Notes under the pieces: generated by a model
Databases searched by the model: none
What the model was told of the DNA's origin: nothing
What the model saw: the letters and a program-made list of their open reading frames with translations, nothing else
Shown: piece after piece, positions 1-6,296 of the stretch
How positions within the stretch are numbered: position 1 is the first letter of the stretch
Layout: each line of letters opens with the position of its first letter
Made by a program: the position numbers and the translations under genes
From: Maribacter sp.
GTDB taxonomy: Bacteria > Bacteroidota > Bacteroidia > Flavobacteriales > Flavobacteriaceae
DNA: 8,853 nucleotides
Direction: 5' to 3'
NCBI GenBank assembly: GCA_018679695.1
Contig: JAHHKH010000116.1
Location: 1-8,853, forward strand

Positions 1-13
1 ATGTAGGTTTAAC

Positions 14-80
14 CGTATTATCAAGCTTATGAAGCCGTTTCTTAGTTTATCCTAAGGAGCGGCTTCAATAATGTAATACG
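14..80. repeat. Nested inverted repeat / structured element next to the MFS stop codon
   Basis: Two nested perfect or near-perfect helices can be read. The outer arms are 14-20 (CGTATTA) and 74-80 (TAATACG), 7 of 7 pairs. The inner arms are 30-45 and 52-67, 16 consecutive pairs closing a six-base loop at 46-51. Two inner pairs (38/59 and 40/57) are G-U if plus-strand RNA is made, but become A-C mismatches in minus-strand RNA, so the fold is better on the plus strand. It ends five bases from the exporter's stop codon on the minus strand. No T-run follows on either side, so a classic intrinsic terminator is not fully supported. It could be a terminator for convergent genes, the 3' end of a small RNA, or a repeat-family member. 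Confidence 0.55.
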
Positions 81-85
81 ACTAG

Positions 86-1303
86 TTAAGTAATGAGTTT
101 AGTCTGCTTAGAAGTAATTCTCTTTGCGGTTAAAAAGATACCAAGTGATAGCAATCCACATATCGCTAGACCCAAAAACATGGGCAAAACACTATCCTGT
201 ATAAAACTACCAACATAGGTAGCAATAGGTATCGAAAGCAAGGTTGAAACGAAACCGGTGATTGCGGCACCAATACCCGCTATATGCCCTATAGGTTCCA
301 TAGCTATAGATCGAAAATTACCCCACATGAAACCAAGGCAAAAAAACTGTATGGAAAGAAAACCGACCAAAACAATGATATCAGGATTTGTTGAATTCCA
401 AAATAGAAAAACATACATCAAGGCAATACCACTGAATATCACTAGCGCCATTAACGATAGTTTACGCATGCCCAATTTCACAACCAAAGTACCATTCAAA
501 TAAGTAGACAACCCAATTGATATAGATAGGCCAGCAAAAATATAAGGGAAGGCGTCCTTTAGGCCATACAAGTCTTCAAAAATGTGTTGGGAAGCACTCA
601 GGTATACCAAAAAGGAGCCAGTAATCAGTCCAGAAATCAACGTAAATGCCAAGGTTTCCTTATATTTTAATAATTCCCTTAAACCATCAATAAAAAGATG
701 GCTTGAAAACGGAATCTTGTACTCTGGATGAAGGGTTTCGGGCTGGCGTTTCCAAAACCAAATAGCGACAGCCAGAGCGAACACCAATTGCATGTAGAAA
801 ATAGATTCCCAACCAAACACATCCATGATTCCTTTACCAATTGCAGGGGCAACCACTGGAACCAAAATAAAAAAGGCTGTTACGAATGACATTACCTTGG
901 CCATATAATCCCCCTTGTAGGTGTCACGTATTATTGCTATTGAAATGGTCCTCGCAGACGAGAGTCCAATCCCTTGAAGTATTCTACCAATTATCATCCA
1001 TTCCAAGGAAGGTGCTAATACGCAGATAATACTCGCAAAAGCAAAGAGCGTGAATCCTAAATAAATCATAGGTTTCCTTCCGAAAGTATCCGATAAGGGT
1101 CCAAAGAACAATTGCCCAACACCCAAGCCCAAGAATATCATAGTTATGAGCAATTGATTATCAGTCGCATCAAAACTATTTATGGCAATACCTATTTGCG
1201 AAAGTGCAGGCAGCAAGGCATCTATTGCCAAAGCGACACTCGACATCAGCGCTGCCATTAAGGCCACAAATTCAAAATTAGGTTTTAAACTTTCTTTTTG
1301 CAT
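86..1303 (-). CDS. MFS multidrug-type exporter, Bcr/CflA family
   Basis: This 405-residue inner-membrane protein has the length and twelve-helix pattern of drug:proton antiporters of the major facilitator superfamily. A charged residue sits in helix 1 (AIDALLPAL, D28), as is usual in the Bcr/CflA/EmrD group. The loop 2-3 signature GPLSDTFGRKP is at residues 68-78. An arginine follows in helix 4 (GRILQGIG, R107), and a helix-5 proline/glycine stretch (VVAPAIGKGI) runs on to FGWESIFYM. The C-terminal half has the family-like segment HIAGIGAAITGF around 340-351. The ATG at 1303 begins a short cytoplasmic tail and then helix 1, so the start looks right. The substrate cannot be read from sequence; efflux of drugs or small metabolites is known for the family. 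It shares strand with the carboxylase operon upstream, but a 117-base gap holding a hairpin suggests separate transcription. Confidence 0.9.
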   Translation of the reverse strand: MQKESLKPNFEFVALMAALMSSVALAIDALLPALSQIGIAINSFDATDNQLLITMIFLGLGVGQLFFGPLSDTFGRKPMIYLGFTLFAFASIICVLAPSLEWMIIGRILQGIGLSSARTISIAIIRDTYKGDYMAKVMSFVTAFFILVPVVAPAIGKGIMDVFGWESIFYMQLVFALAVAIWFWKRQPETLHPEYKIPFSSHLFIDGLRELLKYKETLAFTLISGLITGSFLVYLSASQHIFEDLYGLKDAFPYIFAGLSISIGLSTYLNGTLVVKLGMRKLSLMALVIFSGIALMYVFLFWNSTNPDIIVLVGFLSIQFFCLGFMWGNFRSIAMEPIGHIAGIGAAITGFVSTLLSIPIATYVGSFIQDSVLPMFLGLAICGLLSLGIFLTAKRITSKQTKLIT

Positions 1304-1367
1304 GGGGCAAATGTAGCCATATCGTTTTTAATCCATGGTTATTAAAAAGTCTATTTTAGGCAATAGT

Positions 1368-1399
1368 AGACCCTAGGGAAATTTATGTCCCAAGGGTCT
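1368..1399 (-). terminator. Hairpin behind the carboxyltransferase gene, candidate terminator
   Basis: Arms 1368-1379 and 1388-1399 pair at 11 of 12 positions (one A-A mismatch, 1375/1392) around an eight-base loop. On the minus strand the hairpin begins 21 bases after the stop codon of the carboxyltransferase gene. It has no immediate T-run. A five-T run lies at 1344-1348, preceded by a smaller alternative stem (1349-1353 with 1367-1371) that shares bases with the larger one. The best reading is the 3' end of the carboxylase operon mRNA, acting as terminator or stabilising hairpin. Confidence 0.5.
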
Positions 1400-1420
1400 G
1401 GTCGAGTTAGCTATTTAAGT

Positions 1421-2962
1421 TTACAATGGAATATTACCGTGCTTGCGGTCTGGACGGATAACTTCCTTACCTTCAAGCATACTAAAGGATTTAATGAGTT
1501 TACGTCTGGTATTTTCAGGTCGGATGACCTCATCAATAAATCCTCTGCGCGCCGCTCTATAGGGGTGGGCGAACTTTTCGGCATATTCAGCTTCCTTTTC
1601 CTTCAATTTAGCCTCAGGATCGTCGGCAGCCATGATTTCCTTTCTAAAGATAATCTCACTTGCCCCCTTGGCCCCCATTACGGCAATCTCAGCAGAGGGC
1701 CACGCATAGTTGAAGTCTGCTCCAATATGCTTGGAGTTCATTACATCATACGCGCCGCCATAGGCCTTACGGGTAATTACAGTGATTCTTGGTACAGTTG
1801 CCTCACTTAAGGCATACAACAATTTTGAGCCATGTACAATAATACCATTCCACTCCTGGTCCGTTCCCGGTAGGAAACCAGGAACATCTACCAATACTAA
1901 TAAAGGTATATTGAACGCATCACAGAAGCGAGTGAAACGAGCAGCCTTTATTGAGCTATTCACATCAAGTACACCAGCAAGGAACATAGGTTGGTTAGCG
2001 ATTATGCCAACACTTCTTCCGCCTAATCTCGAAAAGCCCACTATGATATTCTCCGCATAATCCTTATGTATTTCAAAAAACGAATCCTCATCTATGATTC
2101 CTTTTATGACTTCGTGCATATCATATGGTTTGTTGGAACTGTCAGGGACAATATCCTTTAATACATCCCTAACTTCGTCCTTAAGTTCATAAGGAATTTT
2201 TTTAGTCAGTTCCTTATTGTTTTGTGGAAGATAGCTAAGTAATTTTTTTAAATCTTCCATACATACGATGTCGTTCGCAGAAGTGCAATGTGCAACTCCC
2301 GATTTAGTCGCATGGGTAATGGCACCTCCTAATTCCTCTGATGTAACTTCTTCGTTAGTAACGGTTTTTACCACGTTTGGACCGGTAACGAACATATAAC
2401 TTGATTGTTCGACCATCAATGTAAAATCGGTCATTGCCGGCGAATAAACGGCACCGCCTGCACAGGGGCCCATAATGGCCGATAACTGTGGGATAACCCC
2501 AGAGGATTCCACGTTTCTAAAGAATATTTCGGCATATCCGCCCAAGGAACGGACCCCTTCTTGAATTCGTGCACCTCCAGAATCATTTAATCCGATAATG
2601 GGGGCCCCGACCTTAAGGGCCAGATCCATTACTTTGCAGATTTTCTCTGCATGGGTTTCTGATAGAGCACCACCGAAAACCGTGAAGTCCTGTGCGTAAA
2701 CATAAACCAAACGTCCGTCGATAGTACCATACCCTGTTATTACACCATCACCAAAATAAAGCTCTTTTTCCATGCCAAAATCGGTGGTACGATGTGTTAC
2801 CAATACCCCCATTTCTTCAAAAGAACCTTCATCCAATAAATAATTTATCCGCTCCCTAGCGGTTAATTTTTGTTTGGCATGTTGCTTATCTATTCGCTTT
2901 TGACCTCCTCCTATATGGGCCAATGCTATTCTATCCTCTAACTTTTTCAATTTTGAATCCAT
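1421..2962 (-). CDS. pccB: Propionyl-CoA carboxylase, carboxyltransferase (beta) subunit
   Basis: This cytoplasmic subunit moves the carboxyl group from biotin to an acyl-CoA, most likely propionyl-CoA to give methylmalonyl-CoA. At 513 residues it has the full length of the family, with two crotonase-like halves. The N-terminal half carries GGARIQEG (129-136) and GPCAGGAVYSPA (165-176), which form CoA-binding and oxyanion-hole elements. The C-terminal half carries PGFLPGTDQEW (361-371) and KAYGGAYDVM (399-408). Asp406 in GGAYDVM lines up with the residue (Asp422 of the Streptomyces coelicolor enzyme) known to favour propionyl-CoA over acetyl-CoA, where acetyl-type enzymes tend to have Ile. 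The alignment was made by eye. The ATG at 2962 lies three bases after the biotin carboxylase stop codon, so the genes are almost certainly co-transcribed. A methylcrotonyl- or general acyl-CoA carboxylase is less likely given Asp406 and the meaB/mutase neighbours. Confidence 0.93.
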   Translation of the reverse strand: MDSKLKKLEDRIALAHIGGGQKRIDKQHAKQKLTARERINYLLDEGSFEEMGVLVTHRTTDFGMEKELYFGDGVITGYGTIDGRLVYVYAQDFTVFGGALSETHAEKICKVMDLALKVGAPIIGLNDSGGARIQEGVRSLGGYAEIFFRNVESSGVIPQLSAIMGPCAGGAVYSPAMTDFTLMVEQSSYMFVTGPNVVKTVTNEEVTSEELGGAITHATKSGVAHCTSANDIVCMEDLKKLLSYLPQNNKELTKKIPYELKDEVRDVLKDIVPDSSNKPYDMHEVIKGIIDEDSFFEIHKDYAENIIVGFSRLGGRSVGIIANQPMFLAGVLDVNSSIKAARFTRFCDAFNIPLLVLVDVPGFLPGTDQEWNGIIVHGSKLLYALSEATVPRITVITRKAYGGAYDVMNSKHIGADFNYAWPSAEIAVMGAKGASEIIFRKEIMAADDPEAKLKEKEAEYAEKFAHPYRAARRGFIDEVIRPENTRRKLIKSFSMLEGKEVIRPDRKHGNIPL

Positions 2963-2965
2963 AAT

Positions 2966-4408
2966 CTACATTGTTGGTATTCTTAAGACTTTTTGATCTT
3001 CGTGATATTTCTTCAATGCTATAATAGCAGCAATTTTCGCCTCCTCGTTTGTTTTGGCCTTTAATACTTCCGGTGAATAATAATTTTTTACAAAATGAGT
3101 GTCAAAATTCCCAGTACGGAAAGCTTCATGCTCAAAAACGAATTTTCCAAAAGGCAATGTGGTCTGCACACCTTCAATTTGATAATCCTCAATGGCTTTT
3201 AGCATCAATTGAATCGCTTCATCCCTGTTTTTTCCATACGTTATCAATTTGGAAAGCATGGGGTCATAGTAGATAGGTACATCCATCCCTTCTTCAAATC
3301 CGTTATCAACGCGCACTCCATCACCGGTCGGTAATTTATAGGTCTCCAAAGTTCCAACACTCGGTAAGAAATCGTTCAATGGATCCTCGGCATATACCCG
3401 AAGTTCCAAGGCATGTCCGTTGATTTTTAAATCGTCCTGTTTTATTTTCAATTCCTCACCTCTTGCCACTCGTATCTGTAATTCAACCAAATCTACCCCT
3501 GTAATCAGTTCACTCACAGGGTGTTCTACCTGCAATCTTGTATTCATTTCCAAAAAATAGAATTTATGGTCAGCATCCATCAAAAACTCAACAGTACCGG
3601 CACCCAAATAATCACAGGCCTTTGCCACTTTAGTTGCTGCTATGCCCATTTCCTCGCGGAGTTTGGGAGTCAATATCGATGATGGGGCTTCTTCAACTAC
3701 TTTTTGGTGACGCCGTTGCACACTACATTCACGCTCAAAAAAGTGAAGGATGTTTCCATGGCTATCAGCCATGACCTGAATCTCGATATGCCTTGGGGAT
3801 GTAACATATTTTTCAATAAAAACAGAACCATCACCGAATGCTGAAGTGGCTTCACTGATGGCCCTATTCATTTGGGACTCCAGATCTTTTTCTTCTTCAA
3901 CAATGCGCATACCCTTACCACCACCTCCTGCCGAGGCCTTGATCAAAATTGGAAATCCAATTTCCTTTGCGATTACTTTTGCTTTTTTCACATCAGTTAT
4001 CGCCTCATCAATTCCTGGTACCATGGGAATATTATAATTCTTAACCGCATCCTTGGCCGCTAATTTACTTCCCATTACCCTTATGGCTTTTGATTTTGGA
4101 CCGATAAAAACAATGTTGTTCTTCTCAGCCTCTTCAGCAAAATCGGCATTTTCACTTAAGAAACCGTATCCAGGGTGTATGCCATCAACCTCTAAACTCT
4201 TTGCGACTTTTATGATCTTTGATCCTAATAAATAGGACTGGTTCGAAGGGGCCTCACCAATACAAACAGCCTCATCCGCAAATTTTACATGGGGGGCATT
4301 CCTATCCGCTTTGGAATAAACAGCAACCGTCTTGATACCCATCTTCTGGGCAGTTTTCATAACTCTAATGGCAATCTCCCCCCTATTGGCTATTAAAATT
4401 TTTTTCAT
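2966..4408 (-). CDS. accC: Biotin carboxylase subunit of acyl-CoA (propionyl-CoA) carboxylase
   Basis: This ATP-grasp enzyme carboxylates the biotin on its carrier protein using ATP and bicarbonate, the first half-reaction of the carboxylase. Counted from the chosen start it has 480 residues. It begins MKKILIANRGEIAIR, typical of the family. It shows HPGYGFLSEN (78-87), the glycine-rich ATP loop KASAGGGGKGM (157-167), ECSVQRRHQK (227-236) and the catalytic segment EMNTRLQVEHP (287-297), then LELRVYAEDP near 335. An in-frame TTG at 4423 would add five residues and overlap the upstream gene. The ATG at 4408 is preferred because it gives the conserved N-terminus and a 7-base gap after the carrier-protein stop. 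The protein ends soon after the biotin carboxylase domain, so this is the split form; the carrier is a separate gene just upstream. It could also serve other carboxyltransferases in the cell. Confidence 0.93.
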   Translation of the reverse strand: MKKILIANRGEIAIRVMKTAQKMGIKTVAVYSKADRNAPHVKFADEAVCIGEAPSNQSYLLGSKIIKVAKSLEVDGIHPGYGFLSENADFAEEAEKNNIVFIGPKSKAIRVMGSKLAAKDAVKNYNIPMVPGIDEAITDVKKAKVIAKEIGFPILIKASAGGGGKGMRIVEEEKDLESQMNRAISEATSAFGDGSVFIEKYVTSPRHIEIQVMADSHGNILHFFERECSVQRRHQKVVEEAPSSILTPKLREEMGIAATKVAKACDYLGAGTVEFLMDADHKFYFLEMNTRLQVEHPVSELITGVDLVELQIRVARGEELKIKQDDLKINGHALELRVYAEDPLNDFLPSVGTLETYKLPTGDGVRVDNGFEEGMDVPIYYDPMLSKLITYGKNRDEAIQLMLKAIEDYQIEGVQTTLPFGKFVFEHEAFRTGNFDTHFVKNYYSPEVLKAKTNEEAKIAAIIALKKYHEDQKVLRIPTM

Positions 4409-4415
4409 GCGTATA

Positions 4416-4901
4416 TTATTCAAATTCTATCAATAATTGTTTTTTCTCCACAGCATCGCCTTGCTTTACCGAAATTGATTTAATGATGCCATCCCTAGGT
4501 GAGGTAATAACATTTTCCATTTTCATGGCCTCCAATATCAATAAAGGGTCTTCTTCGTTAACAGCCTGTCCTACCCTAACATTTATTTCCAAGATTAGTC
4601 CGGGCATAGGGGCATGTATTGAACCAATATTCTTGGTAGATCCCAACGAAAATCCCATTTCCTTGATCAACAAGTCCAAATCATCTGAAATAACAACATC
4701 ATAGGTACTGTTGTTGACTTTTACTGTATATTTCTTTTGATTGAAATTTGAACCGATGACCTCGGCCAAAAATGGTTTGTTGTCCTGCAAAATATGATAC
4801 CCTTTGTTTGAAGTTGGCAAAGCATCTATACCTGCAAGGTCCTCACCGGTAATGTCAAACGATAAATTATCGTTAACGGTAACCTTATACTGTTTATCCA
4901 T
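4416..4901 (-). CDS. Biotin carboxyl carrier protein of the acyl-CoA carboxylase
   Basis: This 161-residue protein carries the biotin that shuttles carboxylate between the other two subunits. The C-terminal 70 residues are a biotinyl-lipoyl domain: APMPG (97-101) opens it, and EAMKMEN (124-130) holds Lys127, the lysine expected to be biotinylated by biotin-protein ligase. The first 85 or so residues precede that domain and contain short beta-like stretches (KYTVKVNNSTYDVVI, about 57-71). They may correspond to the BT/holoenzyme-assembly domain that joins the two catalytic subunits in fused propionyl-CoA carboxylase alpha chains; this is inference. It is the first gene of the three-gene operon, starting at an ATG at 4901 without a clear Shine-Dalgarno sequence. 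It differs from AccB of fatty-acid synthesis in context, lying beside pccB and meaB rather than fab genes. Oxaloacetate decarboxylase gamma/alpha-type carriers share the domain but not these partners. Confidence 0.9.
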   Translation of the reverse strand: MDKQYKVTVNDNLSFDITGEDLAGIDALPTSNKGYHILQDNKPFLAEVIGSNFNQKKYTVKVNNSTYDVVISDDLDLLIKEMGFSLGSTKNIGSIHAPMPGLILEINVRVGQAVNEEDPLLILEAMKMENVITSPRDGIIKSISVKQGDAVEKKQLLIEFE

Positions 4902-5060
4902 AAATGGTGCAATTTTGAATTATCAATTATTGGTCAAGATAGGAAGTATTCCCAAATAAGAATTAATCCTAGCCAATATGATTTTGGTACAATTCCTTAT
5001 TTTATTTTAATTCAACTCTCTTTATAAAGCCCAACAAGATTAAAAATAAAAATAACGAAT

Positions 5061-5082
5061 AAACATGAAATATATCATGTTT
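5061..5082. promoter_or_regulatory. 22-base dyad, candidate regulator-binding site
   Basis: Perfect eight-base arms AAACATGA (5061-5068) and TCATGTTT (5075-5082) flank a six-base AT spacer. The site lies about 160 bases from the carrier-protein ATG and 180 bases from the meaB ATG. This spacing and symmetry fit a dimeric repressor or activator acting on both divergent units. A T-run (5080-5084) overlaps the right arm, so a weak plus-strand hairpin terminator is an alternative, but no gene precedes it on that strand. Confidence 0.4.
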
Positions 5083-5208
5083 TTCCAGGCACTACATCAT
5101 AAGTGTAAGCGTGAGTGAATCTATACCCACTGCTGTTGACCATAATTGGATCTTAACACAATACCGCCATTAAACCGCATACAATTATGGTGCTTTTATC
5201 AATATACC

Positions 5209-5216
5209 TACCTTTG
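5209..5216 (+). promoter_or_regulatory. Bacteroidota-type -7 promoter element for meaB
   Basis: TACCTTTG matches TAnnTTTG, the -7 element known for the primary sigma factor of Bacteroidota. Transcription would begin a few bases downstream, giving a leader of roughly 40 bases before the meaB ATG at 5265, a plausible length. The -33 region has no exact TTG at the usual spacing, only TTATGG at 5185-5190, so the call rests on the -7 element and its position. Confidence 0.42.
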
Positions 5217-5264
5217 CTATCGTTATTTACCCTATAAGATTATTTGGCTATTTATCAATACTTA

Positions 5265-6269
5265 ATGAAGAACTATAAACCTAAGGGAAGATTATCTGCA
5301 AAGGAATACATTGATGGTATTTTGAGTGGGGACAGAGTCATACTTTCAAGAGGAATTACCATAGTAGAAAGCAATCTAGAAAGCGACAAGATCCTGGCAA
5401 AAGAGATAATTCATGCCATTCTGCCTCATTCAGGAAATTCTATTAGAATTGGGATTACTGGAGTACCAGGGGTGGGAAAAAGTACTTTCATAGAGGCCTT
5501 TGGCCAGCATTTGATAAAAAAGGGTCATAAAGTGGGCATTTTATCTATTGATCCAAGTAGTCAGCGCTCTAAAGGAAGTATTCTTGGCGATAAAACACGT
5601 ATGGAAGAATTAGCCAATTTGGATGAGGCGTATATACGACCCTCTGCAACAGGGGATACTTTAGGGGGTGTTGCCAATAAAACTGGGGAGACCATGCTAC
5701 TGTGTGAAGCTGCTGGGTATGATGTCATTTTGATTGAAACCGTTGGTGTAGGTCAATCTGAGACAGCGGTCCATGGTCTGACCGATTTCTTCTTACTATT
5801 AATGTTGTCGGGTGCTGGTGACGAATTACAGGGAATCAAAAAAGGGATAATGGAGATGGCCGATATGGTGGTCATTAACAAGGCTGATGGCGACAACATC
5901 AAGAAGAGTGAAATGGCAAAACGCCAGTATCAGAATGCACTGCATATTTTTCCTTTGTCAGAATCAGGATGGAGTCCTGTTGTTACTACGGCCTCGGCAA
6001 TAAAAAATATTGGGATTGATACTGTCTGGAATGAAATTGAAAAGTACAAGACTTTGGTCGATGAAAATGGTTATTTTAAAAAAAATAGAAGCAACCAACA
6101 AATACAGTGGATGTACAACAATATCAATGAAGAACTTAAGCGAATGTTCTACGGATCAAAAGCTATTGCCAACCAATTACAAGATTTGGAAAAAGACATA
6201 CTAGCCTCAAAAATATCCCCTGTAAAAGCAGCTCAATTGATCATAGAATCCTTTAAAAAAAATATGTAA
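5265..6269 (+). CDS. meaB: Methylmalonyl-CoA mutase-associated GTPase MeaB
   Basis: MeaB is a G3E-family P-loop GTPase that gates delivery of adenosylcobalamin to methylmalonyl-CoA mutase and protects the mutase from inactivation. The 334-residue product matches the usual length. Counted from the ATG at 5265, it shows a helical N-terminus, the Walker A loop GVPGVGKS (66-73), SIDPSS (94-99), the ETVGVGQSE segment (158-166) that includes the switch/Walker B region, and the guanine-specificity motif NKAD (205-208). The C-terminal helical arm (about 270-334) is the family's dimerisation region. An in-frame TTG at 5244 would add seven residues (MAIYQYL). The ATG is preferred because it is the standard codon and gives a typical N-terminus. 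The mutase large-subunit gene lies 1.2 kb downstream on the opposite strand, and the carboxylase operon is divergent, which fits the role. ArgK was an older name for this family; a kinase role is not supported. Confidence 0.93.
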   Translation: MKNYKPKGRLSAKEYIDGILSGDRVILSRGITIVESNLESDKILAKEIIHAILPHSGNSIRIGITGVPGVGKSTFIEAFGQHLIKKGHKVGILSIDPSSQRSKGSILGDKTRMEELANLDEAYIRPSATGDTLGGVANKTGETMLLCEAAGYDVILIETVGVGQSETAVHGLTDFFLLLMLSGAGDELQGIKKGIMEMADMVVINKADGDNIKKSEMAKRQYQNALHIFPLSESGWSPVVTTASAIKNIGIDTVWNEIEKYKTLVDENGYFKKNRSNQQIQWMYNNINEELKRMFYGSKAIANQLQDLEKDILASKISPVKAAQLIIESFKKNM

Positions 6270-6296
6270 TCCAATTCGGATCCAACTATTTCAAAA

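Larger units (their letters stand above)
4902..5264. promoter_or_regulatory. Divergent intergenic region between the carboxylase operon and meaB
   Basis: This 363-base AT-rich stretch separates two divergent transcription units and must hold the promoter of the carboxylase operon (minus strand) and that of meaB (plus strand). A perfect-arm dyad lies at 5061-5082 and a TAnnTTTG match at 5209-5216, both listed separately. On the minus strand the nearest -7-like string is TAATCTTG (5042-5035, one mismatch), with no convincing -33 partner, so I do not call that promoter. The only open frames are tiny, for example 17 codons from 5065 and 22 codons on the minus strand, and I see no support for them as genes. 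No tRNA or riboswitch-like fold, including a cobalamin box, was recognised by eye. Confidence 0.6.

Noticed and set aside
1308..1315. TACATTTG on the minus strand, matching the -7 consensus, just before the exporter ATG
   Set aside because: It would place the transcription start at or beyond the start codon, and no -33 element lies at the usual spacing. A leaderless mRNA is possible, but one eight-base match in AT-rich DNA is weak.
1385..1810. 141-codon plus-strand open frame
   Set aside because: It lies almost wholly over the minus-strand carboxyltransferase gene, shows no recognisable family and has the composition of a shadow frame.
3846..4235. Several 60-63 codon plus-strand frames over the biotin carboxylase gene
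   Set aside because: They overlap each other and a well-supported gene on the other strand and have no recognisable features.
5065..5118. 17-codon plus-strand frame (MKYIMFFQ...) in the divergent intergenic region
   Set aside because: It is very short, lacks a ribosome-binding signal and overlaps the dyad; there is no sign of a leader peptide such as repeated codons for one amino acid.
4902..5264. Possible cobalamin riboswitch, given the B12-linked neighbours
   Set aside because: I could not find a B12-box-like conserved segment or a convincing multi-helix fold by eye on either strand.
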